Below, piece by piece: positions 26,412 through 36,111 of a stretch of 64,000 bases of DNA; positions within the stretch are counted from its first letter, which is position 1; the number at the start of each line of letters is the position of its first letter. The DNA is taken from contig NZ_CP063362.1 in assembly GCF_016807805.1 (NCBI RefSeq), positions 2,345,001 through 2,409,000 on the forward strand, read 5' to 3'. Under the pieces are notes generated by a model. It was not told the origin of the DNA. It was given only the letters and a program-made list of their open reading frames with translations, and made no database searches. The position numbers and the translations under genes were made by a program. Source of the stretch: Xanthobacter dioxanivorans. GTDB lineage: Bacteria > Pseudomonadota > Alphaproteobacteria > Rhizobiales > Xanthobacteraceae.

Positions 26412-27671
26412 TCAGCTGTCGAGCCCGTATAGCGAATGGAGAGTCCGAACCGCAAGTTCGGTATAAGCCGCATCGATCAGGAAGGAGATCTTGATCTCCG
26501 ACGTGGTGATCGCCCGGATGTTGATCCCCTTGCCGGCGAGGGCCTCGAACGCCTGCGCGGCAACGCCGGCGTGCGAGCGCATGCCGATGCCGATCACCGA
26601 GACCTTGGTCACGTCGCTCGCGCCCTCCAGCGACTGGAAGGCGATGGAATCCCTCGCCTTCTCGATCACCGCCTTGGCCCGTTCGAAGTCGGCGGTGGGC
26701 ACGGTGAAGGTGATGTCGGTGTAGCCATCGGCCGACACGTTCTGCACGATCATGTCCACGTTGATGTGGCTTTCCGCCAGCGGCCCGAACACGGCGGCGG
26801 CGATGCCGGGCTTGTCGGCCACCCGGCGGATGGAGACCTGGGCTTCGTCCTTGGAGAAGGCGATGCCGGTGACCACCTGCGATTCCATCTGGCTTGCCAC
26901 GATCTCCTCCTCGTCGCAGATGAGCGTTCCGGCCTTCTCCACCTCGCCCATTTCCGGGGCGTCGGGGTCGACGAGGCTGGAGCGCACGAAGGTGCGCACA
27001 TTATGCACCATGGCGAGCTCCACGGAGCGCACCTGCAGCACCTTGGCCCCCAGGGAGGCCATTTCCAGCATTTCCTCGAAGGCGATGCGGTCGAGCCGGC
27101 GGGCCTTGGGCACCACCCGCGGGTCGGTGGTGTAGACGCCGTCCACGTCCGTATAGATGTCGCACCGCTCCGCCTTGAGGGCGGCCGCGACCGCCACGGC
27201 GGAGGTGTCCGAACCGCCGCGGCCGAGCGTGGTGAGGCGGCCGGTGGGCAGGTGGACCCCCTGGAAACCGGCGATCACCGCCACCTCGCCACCGTCGACG
27301 GCGGCCCCGAGCTTCTCCCCGTCGATGTCGAGGATGCGGGCGGTGCCGTGGGCGTCGTCGGTGGAGATGGGGATCTGCCAGCCCTGCCAGGAGCGGGCGT
27401 CGATGCCCACTTCCTGCAGCGCGATGGCGAGCAGCCCCGAGGTCACCTGCTCGCCGGAGGCGACGACCGCGTCATATTCGCGCGTGTCGTAAAGGGCGGA
27501 GGCGTCCTTGCACCAGCCCACCAGCTCGTTGGTCTTGCCGGACATGGCCGAAACCACCACCGCCACCTTATAGCCGGCCGCCACTTCGCGCTTCACATGG
27601 CGCGCCACGTTGCGGATGCGATCGATATTGGCGACCGAGGTGCCGCCGAACTTCATCACCAGCCGAGCCAT
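26412..27671 (-). CDS. lysC: aspartate kinase
   Basis: Phosphorylates aspartate, the first step to Lys, Thr and Met. The 419-aa protein begins with the kinase signature VMKFGGTSVANIDRIR. TTLGRGGSDTSAVAVAAAL and YTDVDGVYTTDPR follow, and two C-terminal ACT domains (from ~residue 265) allow feedback inhibition. Complete. It starts at 27671 and leads the lysC-ptsP-prfA-prmC run. Confidence 0.95.
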   Translation of the reverse strand: MARLVMKFGGTSVANIDRIRNVARHVKREVAAGYKVAVVVSAMSGKTNELVGWCKDASALYDTREYDAVVASGEQVTSGLLAIALQEVGIDARSWQGWQIPISTDDAHGTARILDIDGEKLGAAVDGGEVAVIAGFQGVHLPTGRLTTLGRGGSDTSAVAVAAALKAERCDIYTDVDGVYTTDPRVVPKARRLDRIAFEEMLEMASLGAKVLQVRSVELAMVHNVRTFVRSSLVDPDAPEMGEVEKAGTLICDEEEIVASQMESQVVTGIAFSKDEAQVSIRRVADKPGIAAAVFGPLAESHINVDMIVQNVSADGYTDITFTVPTADFERAKAVIEKARDSIAFQSLEGASDVTKVSVIGIGMRSHAGVAAQAFEALAGKGINIRAITTSEIKISFLIDAAYTELAVRTLHSLYGLDS

Positions 27672-28019
27672 CGCTCGTGCCTTTCTTCGCCTGGAAAACC
27701 CTTCGGGAGACGCGTTGGCGGCCCGCGCGGCGGCGGGCCCAGGCCGGCGTCATTTTCGCCGGCTTGGCTCCATGCGGCGCGCTGTGGCGCGCGGGACGAG
27801 GCGAGTGGAAGTGGCCGAGCGGAACATTGCCAATACGTCCTGCCGCACGGGTTCGCATGAGGTCGCGCGGCTTGTTGGGGCGCCTCCATAGCGGCAACCG
27901 TGCGCCGGGGCAACCATCCGCGCGCAAGTCGGGCGGGGAGGGGCGGGGAACAAGTCCGCGACGGGTCTTGCCGCGCCCTCGCTCTTGCCCGGCCCGGTGG
28001 CCTCGGCCATGAAGCGGGC
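27672..28019. other. divergent promoter interval, no gene seen
   Basis: A 348-bp gap between the lysC and HIT-family starts. Frames here look like shadows (Arg/Pro/Ala-rich). It probably carries the lysC promoter. No riboswitch or RNA gene is recognised. Confidence 0.4.
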
Positions 28020-28445
28020 ATGACCCGCGATCCTGATCCCTTCCGCCTCGATCCTCGCCTCGCTGCCGACGGCACCGCCGTGGGCGGGCTTGTCCTGTGC
28101 CACCTTTACCTTGTGGATGACGCCCGCTTCTTCTGGGTGGTCCTGGTGCCGCGCCGGCCGGGGGCCGTGGAGATCATCGATCTCGATCCGGCCGACCGCC
28201 CGCGCCTGATGGAGGAGATCGCCGCGGTCTCGCAGGCGGTAAAGGCGGTGTCGGGCTGCGCCAAGCTCAACGTGGCGGCGCTGGGCAACATGGTGCCGCA
28301 GCTCCATGTGCACGTGATCGGCCGCAATCCGGGCGATGCCGCATGGCCGGGGCCGGCGTTCGGCGCCGGCATCCGCGAGCCCCTGGAGCCGGGCGCGCGC
28401 GCCGCCCGGCTTGCCGCCCTGCGGGACCGTCTTTCCCCAACGTAG
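28020..28445 (+). CDS. HIT family protein
   Basis: A 141-aa histidine-triad nucleotide-binding protein. The active-site motif is QLHVHVIGR (HxHxH-type, the third position being part of HVIGR) with LNVAALGNMVPQ before it, as in alphaproteobacterial HIT enzymes that hydrolyse nucleotide adducts. The ATG at 28020 is chosen; upstream sequence is not protein-like. It probably shares a direction and promoter region with nudC, 132 bp on. Confidence 0.88.
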   Translation: MTRDPDPFRLDPRLAADGTAVGGLVLCHLYLVDDARFFWVVLVPRRPGAVEIIDLDPADRPRLMEEIAAVSQAVKAVSGCAKLNVAALGNMVPQLHVHVIGRNPGDAAWPGPAFGAGIREPLEPGARAARLAALRDRLSPT

Positions 28446-28577
28446 CGTGGCGCGCCGACCCGACCGGCACGCCTTGCCTCCCCGCTGCCCGCATGCGACC
28501 GTCCCGTCAGCATCGGCGCGCCGGCGGCGCGCGTTGTTCTTCCAGGGTCAGCCCCGCTTCAGGATCAGCCCCGCTTC

Positions 28578-29513
28578 ATGTCCGTCATCATCCGTCCCGA
28601 ACTCGGCGCATGGCCGGCCCTCGGCTATGTCGGCAGTCCCCTCGACCGTGCGGCCCATCTGCGCGCCACCGCCGGCGACCTCATCGCGGACCCGGCCGCG
28701 CGCTTCTATCTGCTCGGCGGCGAATTGGTGGCGATGAAGGGCGCGGAAGCCCCGTTCGACCCGCTGTTCCTGCACGGGGAAGCCCGGGCGCGGGGGCGGG
28801 GGGAGCCGCTCTTCCTCGGACTTGCGGACGGCGCGCCGCGCTTCGCCTTTTCCTTCGATCCCGGCCTCAGGGAGATACTGGAAGGCGAGGGGCTGAAGGT
28901 TCTGGACCTGCGTTCCATCGCGGTGGGCGGGCTGGTGGCGGCGGACCATCTGGGGCCGGTCGCCAGTGGCAAGGCGCTGCTCGCCTGGCACGGCCGGCAC
29001 GGCTTCTGCGCCAATTGCGGCCAGGCCAGCCGCATCGTGGACCAGGGGTGGCGGCGGGATTGCCCCTCCTGCGGGACCCAGCACTTCCCGCGCACCGATC
29101 CGGTGGTGATCATGCTGACGGCGGCGGGCGACCGGTGCCTGCTCGGCCGCCAGCCGCATTTCGCGCCCGGCATGTGGTCCTGCCTCGCCGGATTCGTCGA
29201 GCCGGGGGAGAGCATCGAGGAGGCGGTGCGGCGCGAGACGCTGGAGGAGGCGGGCATCGCCACCGGGCGGGTCACCTACCGCACCTGCCAGCCCTGGCCC
29301 TTCCCCATGTCGCTGATGATCGGCTGCCTCGCGCAGGCGACGAGCCGGGACATCGTCATCGACCGCAACGAGCTGGAAGACGCGCGCTGGTTCGACCGGG
29401 ACGAGGTGGCGCTGATGCTCGCCCGCACCCATCCGGACGGCCTGTTCGTGCCGCCGCCCGTCGCCATCGCGCACCACCTCATCCGCGCCTTCGTCGAAGG
29501 CATCCATGCCTGA
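28578..29513 (+). CDS. nudC: NAD(+) diphosphatase NudC
   Basis: Hydrolyses NAD(H) and can remove NAD caps from RNA. The 311-aa protein has an N-terminal domain, a zinc ribbon (FCANCGQASR and DCPSCGTQHFPRTDP), then the Nudix box GFVEPGESIEEAVRRETLEE. The tail keeps the family SLMIGCLAQA segment. ATG 28578. The last 8 bp overlap the next gene, so the two are likely cotranscribed. Confidence 0.95.
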   Translation: MSVIIRPELGAWPALGYVGSPLDRAAHLRATAGDLIADPAARFYLLGGELVAMKGAEAPFDPLFLHGEARARGRGEPLFLGLADGAPRFAFSFDPGLREILEGEGLKVLDLRSIAVGGLVAADHLGPVASGKALLAWHGRHGFCANCGQASRIVDQGWRRDCPSCGTQHFPRTDPVVIMLTAAGDRCLLGRQPHFAPGMWSCLAGFVEPGESIEEAVRRETLEEAGIATGRVTYRTCQPWPFPMSLMIGCLAQATSRDIVIDRNELEDARWFDRDEVALMLARTHPDGLFVPPPVAIAHHLIRAFVEGIHA

Positions 29514-31314
29514 TCGGGCCGCGACCGAGCCGCTCCGGCCGGAACACCGGCCCTTGGCCCTGCTGCGGCGGATCCGCAATCGCCTCTTTCCCGATCCCCG
29601 GCGCGGGACCCGTCCGCCGCGCCGCCCGTCCTCGCTGGTCTACGGCCTCGATGACGCCGTTCCCCCGGCGGCCCTCGTGCCGCTCGCCGCCCAGCACGCC
29701 ATGCTGGCGGTCACCTTCCTGATCTATCCGGTGCTGGCGGCCACCGAGGCCCGGCTGCCCGCCGACCAGATGTCCTCCATGCTCTCGGCCTGTGCCATGA
29801 GCATCGGCATTGCCACCGTCATCCAGTGCCTGCGCACGCGCATCGGCTCGGGGTACCTGGCCGTGCACATTCCCGCCCCCGGGGCGATCCCGCTCGCGGT
29901 GCAGGCGCTGTCGCTGGGCGGGCTCGGCCTCATGGCAATGACCACGCTGCTGGTGGGCATCTGCCAGCTGTTCGTGGCGCGCCTGGTGCGGCCGTTGCGC
30001 GTGCTGCTGCCGCCCGAGGTGTGCGGCGTGGCGGTGAGCATGCTGGGCGTGTCCCTCGCCAGCCCGGCGCTCCGGCGGGCGCTTGGCCTTGATCACGGGC
30101 CGGGGGTCGGGGAGAACGCCTCCATCGCCAGCCTCGCCACGGTGGGCATCATCGTCGCCGTCACCGTGTTCGCGCCGCGACGGCTGAAGCTGTTCGCCGT
30201 CTTCGCCGGCGCCGGCATCGGCTGGGCGCTCGCGCTCTTCCTCGGGGTGGGGCACCCCAATGCCGAGGCGGCGATCGCCGCGGCGCCTTTGGTCGCCCTG
30301 CCCACGCTCACCCTGCCATCGTTCAGCTTCGCCCCGTCCCTGTTCCCGCTGATGGCGCTCCTGGTGCTGATGAACCTCGTGGACGTGCTCTCGGTCATGG
30401 TCTCGCTGGAGAAGATGAACGATGCCGACTGGCGGCGCGCCGACATGCCGGCGGTGCAGCGGGCGGTGACCACCTGCGGCATCGGCAACATCCTGAACGG
30501 CCTCACCACCGGCTTCCAGGCCGGGCTGTCCTCGTCCTCGGTGGGCCTTGCCTTCGCCACCCAGTCAACGGCGAGGGTCATCGGCGTGCTCGCCGGGGTG
30601 ATGATCTTCGCCATCGCCTTCCTGCCGAAGGCCATCGTTGCGCTCACCCTCATCCCCTCGCCGGTGATCGGCGGTATCCTGCTCTACACGTCCGCTTACC
30701 TGGTGGTGGCCGGCATGGATCTCGTCACCTCCCGACGCCTCAGCGAGCGGCGGGTGTTCGTGGTGGGCCTGTCGGTGCTGGCCGGGCTCTCGGTGGCCCT
30801 CCTGCCGCTGGTGACGCAGCTTCCGCCAGTGCTGCAGCCGCTCTTCTCCACGCCGTTGTCGGCCGGGGCCATCTGCGCCATCGTCCTCAACCTGCTGTTC
30901 CGCATCGGCATCGCGCAGGAGGCGGGGGAGATCGTGCCGGACAGCGCCCACGCCTTTCCCTATGCGCGGGACTTCCTGGAACGGCACGGCGACGACTGGG
31001 GCGCGCGCCGGGACGTCATCGCCGCCGCCATCCCCACGGTGGCCCAGGCGCTGGAGCTGGTGGCCGACAGCGGCATCGCCGAGGGCCCCATCGAGCTGCG
31101 CGCCCGTTTCGACGAGACCCATCTCGACGTGTTCATCGTCTATGAGGGCGAGGTGGTGGAGCCGCCCAAGCAGCGGCCGTCGCCGGAGGCCCTGCTCGGG
31201 GATGCGAAGGAGCAGGCATCCTTCGCCGCCTGGATGCTGAAGCGCCTGTCCGACGACGTACGCTTCGGCAGCGTCGGCGGAAAGGCGCGCATTTCCCTGC
31301 GCTTCGACCACTGA
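29506..31314 (+). CDS. NCS2-type purine/pyrimidine permease with C-terminal RsbW-like domain
   Basis: A 602-aa protein. Residues ~50-465 form a polytopic transporter with 12-14 spans; [30 protein letters not shown] and the central [16 protein letters not shown] resemble nucleobase permeases. Residues ~470-602 are soluble: [19 protein letters not shown], then a strand pattern [20 protein letters not shown] and [11 protein letters not shown]. By eye that looks like an anti-sigma or histidine-kinase-type ATPase fold. Such a tail is not part of standard uracil or xanthine permeases. The start overlaps nudC by 8 bp. Substrate unknown. Confidence 0.8.
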   Translation: MPDRAATEPLRPEHRPLALLRRIRNRLFPDPRRGTRPPRRPSSLVYGLDDAVPPAALVPLAAQHAMLAVTFLIYPVLAATEARLPADQMSSMLSACAMSIGIATVIQCLRTRIGSGYLAVHIPAPGAIPLAVQALSLGGLGLMAMTTLLVGICQLFVARLVRPLRVLLPPEVCGVAVSMLGVSLASPALRRALGLDHGPGVGENASIASLATVGIIVAVTVFAPRRLKLFAVFAGAGIGWALALFLGVGHPNAEAAIAAAPLVALPTLTLPSFSFAPSLFPLMALLVLMNLVDVLSVMVSLEKMNDADWRRADMPAVQRAVTTCGIGNILNGLTTGFQAGLSSSSVGLAFATQSTARVIGVLAGVMIFAIAFLPKAIVALTLIPSPVIGGILLYTSAYLVVAGMDLVTSRRLSERRVFVVGLSVLAGLSVALLPLVTQLPPVLQPLFSTPLSAGAICAIVLNLLFRIGIAQEAGEIVPDSAHAFPYARDFLERHGDDWGARRDVIAAAIPTVAQALELVADSGIAEGPIELRARFDETHLDVFIVYEGEVVEPPKQRPSPEALLGDAKEQASFAAWMLKRLSDDVRFGSVGGKARISLRFDH

Positions 31315-31341
31315 GCCGGGGGCGGCCCGGGCGGCCTCGGC

Positions 31342-32214
31342 TCAGTAGGTCTCTTCCGAGCTCGGCAGGCTCGCCCGGTAGGGATGGGCGGGGTAGACGC
31401 CGAGAATGCGCAGCTCGCGCGAGAAGAAGGCGAGCTCCTCCAGGGCCAGCTTCACCGGCCGGTCGTCCGGGTGGCCGTCCACGTCGGCATAGAACTGGGT
31501 GGCGGTGAAGTGCCCGTCCATCTGGTAGGATTCGAGCTTGGTCATGTTCACGCCGTTGGTGGCGAAGCCGCCGAGCGCCTTGTAGAGGGCCGCCGGCACG
31601 TTGCGCACGCGGAACACGAAGGTGGTGATCACCGGCCCGTTGCCGGCCGTCGCCCAGTCCCCGTCGCGGGAAAGGATGATGAAGCGCGTGGTGTTGTGCG
31701 CCTCGTCCTCGATGTTCTCGGCGAGGATGTCGAGCCCGTAGATCTCCGCGGCAAGGCGCGAGGCGATGGCGGCGCGGGTCACGTCGCGCGCTTCCGCGAT
31801 CTCGCGGGCCGAGCCGGCCGTGTCGGCGCCGATCACCGGCGTGAGGTTGAGGGTGCGGATGACCTTGCGGCACTGGCCGAGGGCCATCACGTGGCTCTGG
31901 GCGGTCTTGATGGTGGCGAGGCTGGCTCCCTTCACGCCCATGAGCTGGTGGGAGAGGGGCAGGAAATACTCGCCCACGATGTTCAGGCTGGACCGCGGCA
32001 TGAGGTGGTGGATGTCCGCCACCCGCCCCGCCACCGAATTCTCGATGGGGATCATGGCATAGCCGGCGGCGCCACCCTCGACGCCGGCGAAGGCGTCCTC
32101 GAAGGTGGCGCAGGGCACCGCCTCGAAATCCGGGAACGCCTCGCGGCAGGCGATGTGCGAATTGGCGCCGGGCTCGCCCTGAAAGGTGATGCGGCGGATC
32201 ATGGGTGCCTTCAT
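31342..32214 (-). CDS. pheA: prephenate dehydratase
   Basis: Converts prephenate to phenylpyruvate in phenylalanine synthesis. A 290-aa monofunctional enzyme: [20 protein letters not shown] at the start, the catalytic region with [27 protein letters not shown], and a C-terminal ACT domain with [19 protein letters not shown] (Phe-binding ESRP-type segment reads KLESYQ). It overlaps the kdsB stop by 4 bp, so translation is coupled. Confidence 0.95.
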   Translation of the reverse strand: MKAPMIRRITFQGEPGANSHIACREAFPDFEAVPCATFEDAFAGVEGGAAGYAMIPIENSVAGRVADIHHLMPRSSLNIVGEYFLPLSHQLMGVKGASLATIKTAQSHVMALGQCRKVIRTLNLTPVIGADTAGSAREIAEARDVTRAAIASRLAAEIYGLDILAENIEDEAHNTTRFIILSRDGDWATAGNGPVITTFVFRVRNVPAALYKALGGFATNGVNMTKLESYQMDGHFTATQFYADVDGHPDDRPVKLALEELAFFSRELRILGVYPAHPYRASLPSSEETY

Positions 32215-32968
32215 GGCCTGTGCTGCGCCTGTTTCTGCAAGAGAATCTCACGCGCCCGCTCGAGGTGGGCGGGCGTGTCCACGCCGAGCGGTACCGCATC
32301 CACCACCGCCACGTCGATGCGCATGCCGGCTTCCAGCGCCCGCAGCTGCTCCAGCTTCTCCCGCTTTTCCAGCGGCGAGGGCGGCAGCGCCACGAACCGG
32401 GCCAGCGCGGCCCGGCGATAGGCGTAGAGCCCGATATGGTGATAGAGCGGCCCTTCCCCGGAGGGCGCCGTGGCGCGGGTGAAATAGAGCGCCCGCAACA
32501 CATCGGGCGCGATCGGCGAGCCCACCACCTTGACCACGTTGGGATCGGTGCGCTCGTGCGCCTCGCGGATCTCGGCGGCGAGGGTCGCGATGTCCACGGC
32601 CGGGTCGGCCAGGGGGCCAGCGCCCGGCGGATGGTGGCGGGATCGATGGTGGGCAGGTCCCCCTGCACGTTCACCACCACCTCCACCGCGCCGTCGGGGT
32701 CGAGCACGCCGAGGGCCTCGTGGATGCGATCGGAGCCGGAAGGATGGTCGGGACGGGTCATCACCGCGGCGAATCCGGCGGCGGTGACCGCGGCGGCGAT
32801 TTCCGCGGCGTCGGTGGCCACCGCCACCCGGCCGATGCCGGCTGCGACCGCACGCCGCGCCACCTCGACAATCATGGGCCGGCCGCCCACGTCGGCGAGC
32901 GGCTTGCCGGGCAGGCGCGTCGCGGCCATGCGCGCGGGAATGAGCACGAGCACGCGGCTCAGGGACAT
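32211..32968 (-). pseudogene. kdsB: 3-deoxy-manno-octulosonate cytidylyltransferase, frameshifted
   Basis: Activates KDO for lipopolysaccharide. The start at 32968 reads the family N-terminus ([19 protein letters not shown], then [12 protein letters not shown] and [10 protein letters not shown]). At the G5 run 32612-32616 the frame is lost, and the family sequence resumes in another frame ([40 protein letters not shown]) to 32211. Six G would restore a ~253-aa protein. KDO activation is normally essential in such bacteria and the two halves are intact, so a sequence error is the likely cause. Confidence 0.9.
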
Positions 32969-33190
32969 GGTGCGGCGGGTCCTTGTCGGCAGCGCCGGCC
33001 CCCGGCATGGGGAGTGGCATTGGGGCGCGCCTTATACGGGTTGCCTCGTTACGGTCAAAGTGCTTAGTGTCGCCGGCGGTGCGCGGGCCTCCTGCGCGCC
33101 GCTCATCGACATGCTTGCAAGCCCGGCCGCACGCTTTATTTCCTGCGCCGAGGCCGGCGAAGATCAAGGGCTCCGAGGGGCGAAGCGCCG

Positions 33191-33742
33191 ATGGATTCTT
33201 TTGAATTAAACAAGATCGCAGGTGCGGTTCTGGGCACCCTGGTGCTCACCCTCGGTCTCGGAATCGTTTCCGAAATTCTGTTCACGCCCGAGGCGCCTGC
33301 CAAGCCCGGCTTCGACATCGTGGTGCAGGAAGGTGGCGGCGGCGCCGCCACGCCGGCCAAGGCCGCCGAAGTGCCGATCGAGCAGCTGTTCGCCACCGCC
33401 TCCGTCGAGAAGGGCGCCTCGGCCGCCAAGAAGTGCGCCGCCTGCCACAACTTCCAGGAAGGCGCGGGCGCCAAGGTGGGGCCGGATCTCTACGGCATCG
33501 TCGGCCGTCCCGTCGCCTCGGTGGCGGGCTTCGCCTATTCCGCGGCGATGAAGGCGAAGGGCGGCGACTGGACGCCCCAGGCCCTCAACACCTTCCTCAC
33601 CAACCCGAAAGCCGCGGTGCCCGGCACCGCCATGGCCTTCGCCGGCATTCCGAAGGAAGCCGAGCGGGCGGATCTCATCGCCTACCTCAACTCGCTCTCC
33701 CATAGCCCCAAGCCCCTGCCGACGGCGGCGGCGGCCAAGTGA
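33191..33742 (+). CDS. cycM: membrane-anchored cytochrome c (CycM-like)
   Basis: A 183-aa electron carrier to cytochrome oxidase. An uncleaved N-terminal segment (~residues 9-30) anchors it to the inner membrane, an Ala/Gly-rich linker follows, and the c-type haem motif is KKCAACHNF (CxxCH, ~residue 80). The axial Met is probably in GTAMAFAGI. This matches the CycM group of Hyphomicrobiales. It is divergent from kdsB, with a terminator at 33924-33955. Confidence 0.9.
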   Translation: MDSFELNKIAGAVLGTLVLTLGLGIVSEILFTPEAPAKPGFDIVVQEGGGGAATPAKAAEVPIEQLFATASVEKGASAAKKCAACHNFQEGAGAKVGPDLYGIVGRPVASVAGFAYSAAMKAKGGDWTPQALNTFLTNPKAAVPGTAMAFAGIPKEAERADLIAYLNSLSHSPKPLPTAAAAK

Positions 33743-33923
33743 GGATGAAGTGAGGACGCCGCGAACCGCGTGAGCTTGAGTGTGCGCGCGGATGGATTAC
33801 GCCGGCCGAGGCGGGGCACCGCCGGGCCGGGGCAATGGGCGGGGACCTTCACCGGTCGACGCCTTCCAGGCGCCGCGCCCTTTCACGCCATTGTCATCGT
33901 TGCCCTTGCGACGCCCGTTACGG

Positions 33924-33955
33924 AAGGCCGGTCCCCGAAGACCGGCCTTTTTCTT
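33924..33955 (+). terminator. rho-independent terminator downstream of cycM
   Basis: AAGGCCGGT (33924-33932), an 8-base loop, ACCGGCCTT (33941-33949), then TTTTTC. It lies 180 bp after the cycM stop. The surrounding 362-bp interval (33743-34104) holds no gene that I can support. Confidence 0.85.
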
Positions 33956-34104
33956 TGCGTCCCTGTCCCGCGCCGGGGCGGCGTGCCCGTCCGGCGCCCG
34001 CCGGCCGGCGTCGCCGCTGGACGGGCCGCCATGTTTCTGCCGTCGCGAACGGTGCCATAATCGGCTATCCCGGTCCTCGCCTGGATCTTCTACCGGAGAC
34101 GCCG

Positions 34105-36111
34105 ATGCCCGTGCCGCCCGTCCGCCTTGTTCCGCTCCTCGCCGCTGTGGTCTGGTCCTGCCTTGCGACCCCCGCCGCGGCGCAGGCGCCGAGCCAGGCC
34201 GCCCCGGCCTCGCAGGCGCAGGCGGAGGCAAAGTCCGAGCCGGCCAAGATCGAGCCGGCCAAGATCGAGCTGGCCAAGACCGAAGCGGCCAAGACCGAAG
34301 CGGTCACCCCTGACGCGACGAAGCCCGAAGCGGCCTCCGGCCCGATCTTCCGCCATGGCCTCTCGCTCATGGGCGCGGTGAAGTATCCGGCCGATTTCAA
34401 GCACTTCGACTACGTCAATCCGGACGCGCCCAAGGGCGGCCTGCTGCGGCTGGCGGACGACGGCACCTTCGATACCTTCAACTTCGTGGTGCCCCGCGGC
34501 ACCCCCGCCGCCGGTGTCGAGCTCATCTACGATACGCTGATGACGAGCTCGTACGACGAGGTGGCGAGCGAGTACGGCCTGATCGCCGAGGGGGTGAGCC
34601 ACCCGGCGGATTTCTCCTCCGTCACCTACCGGCTGCGGGCCAACGCACGGTGGCACGACGGCGCCCCGATCACGCCCGAGGACGTCGTCTTCTCGTTCGA
34701 GGCGCTGACCGCCAACAACCCCACCCAGAAATTCTACTACAGCCACGTGGTGAAGGCCGAGAAGACCGGCGCGCGCGAGGTGACCTTCACCTTCGACCAG
34801 GCGGGCAACCGCGAGCTGCCGCAGATCGTCGGCCAGCTCGCCATCCTGCCCAAGCACTGGTGGACCGCGACGGATGCCGCCGGCAAGCCGCGCGACATCG
34901 GCCAGGGCACCCTCGAAGTGCCGCTCGGCTCCGGCGCCTACCGCATCAAGGGCTTCGTCGCCGGCCGCTCCATCACCTACGAGCGGGTGAAGGACTATTG
35001 GGGGCGCAACCTGCCGGTGAATGTGGGGCGCGACAATTTCGACGAGATACGCTACGAGTATTTCCGTGACGACACGGTGATGCTCGAAGCTTTCAAGGCC
35101 GACCAGTATGATTTCCGCTCCGAATCCTCCGCGAAGAACTGGGCGACCGCCTATGACTTCCCGGCCCGGACGGACGGGCGCGTCATCCTCCAGATGTTCG
35201 AGAACCGCGCCTCGGCCACGGTGCAGGCGTTCATCCCCAACCTGCGCCGCGACAAGTTCAAGGATCCGCGCGTGCGCCGGGCGATGAACTACGCGCTCGA
35301 TTTCGAGGGTATGAACCACACCCTCTTCTTCGACCAGTACAAGCGCATCAACTCCTTCTTCTTCGGCACCGAGCTTGCCGCCACCGGCCTGCCGGAGGGG
35401 CGCGAGCGCGATATTCTCGACGCCCTCAAGGACAAGGTGCCGAAGGAGGTGTTCACCGCCACCTACACCAATCCGGAGAACGGCTCGGAGGAGAGCCGCC
35501 GGAGCAACCTGCGCGAGGCGGTGCGCCTGCTGAAGGAGGCGGGGTGGGAGGTGAAGAACCGCAAGCTCGTCAACGCCAAGGGCGAGCCCTTCACCCTGGA
35601 GTTCCTCATCGCCAGCCCGGCCATGGAACGCGTGGTGGTGTTCTACAAGCCGGCGCTGGAGCGGCTCGGCATGAGCGTGAGTGTGCGGCTCGTGGATTCG
35701 TCCCAGTACATCAACCGGCTGCGGGCGCGGGACTTCGACATGATCGTCTCCGGCTGGGGCCAGTCGCTGTCGCCGGGGAATGAACAGCGCGACTATTTCG
35801 GCTCCGACGCCGCCGATCGGGAGGGCTCGCGCAACTATGGCGGCGTCAAGGATGCCGCGGTGGACGCGCTGGTCGACAAGGTGATCTACGCCACCGACCG
35901 CGCCGACCTCGTGGCCGCCACCCACGCCCTCGACCGCGTGCTGCTATGGAACGAGTACATCATTCCGGCATGGACGCTGAACGCCACCCGCACGGCGCGC
36001 TGGGATCGCTTCTCTCATCCCAAGGACCTGCCGGCTTATTCCTTCGCCTTCCCGACCATCTGGTGGTTTGATGCGGCGAAGGCGGCCAAGATCGGCGGCG
36101 GCACGAAATGA
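34105..36111 (+). CDS. yejA: oligopeptide ABC transporter substrate-binding protein (YejA-like)
   Basis: A periplasmic binding protein of 668 aa in the SBP_bac_5 family. The signal peptide is at residues 1-27 (VPLLAAVVWSCLATPAAAQA). A Lys/Glu/Ala/Pro linker of imperfect EPAKIE-type repeats follows (~residues 40-72), then the YejA start FRHGLSLMGAVKYPADFKHF and FDYVNPDAPKGG. First gene of a Yej-type operon. Peptides of this system often include microcins or small peptides; the true substrate is unknown. ATG 34105 follows GGAG. Confidence 0.92.
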   Translation: MPVPPVRLVPLLAAVVWSCLATPAAAQAPSQAAPASQAQAEAKSEPAKIEPAKIELAKTEAAKTEAVTPDATKPEAASGPIFRHGLSLMGAVKYPADFKHFDYVNPDAPKGGLLRLADDGTFDTFNFVVPRGTPAAGVELIYDTLMTSSYDEVASEYGLIAEGVSHPADFSSVTYRLRANARWHDGAPITPEDVVFSFEALTANNPTQKFYYSHVVKAEKTGAREVTFTFDQAGNRELPQIVGQLAILPKHWWTATDAAGKPRDIGQGTLEVPLGSGAYRIKGFVAGRSITYERVKDYWGRNLPVNVGRDNFDEIRYEYFRDDTVMLEAFKADQYDFRSESSAKNWATAYDFPARTDGRVILQMFENRASATVQAFIPNLRRDKFKDPRVRRAMNYALDFEGMNHTLFFDQYKRINSFFFGTELAATGLPEGRERDILDALKDKVPKEVFTATYTNPENGSEESRRSNLREAVRLLKEAGWEVKNRKLVNAKGEPFTLEFLIASPAMERVVVFYKPALERLGMSVSVRLVDSSQYINRLRARDFDMIVSGWGQSLSPGNEQRDYFGSDAADREGSRNYGGVKDAAVDALVDKVIYATDRADLVAATHALDRVLLWNEYIIPAWTLNATRTARWDRFSHPKDLPAYSFAFPTIWWFDAAKAAKIGGGTK

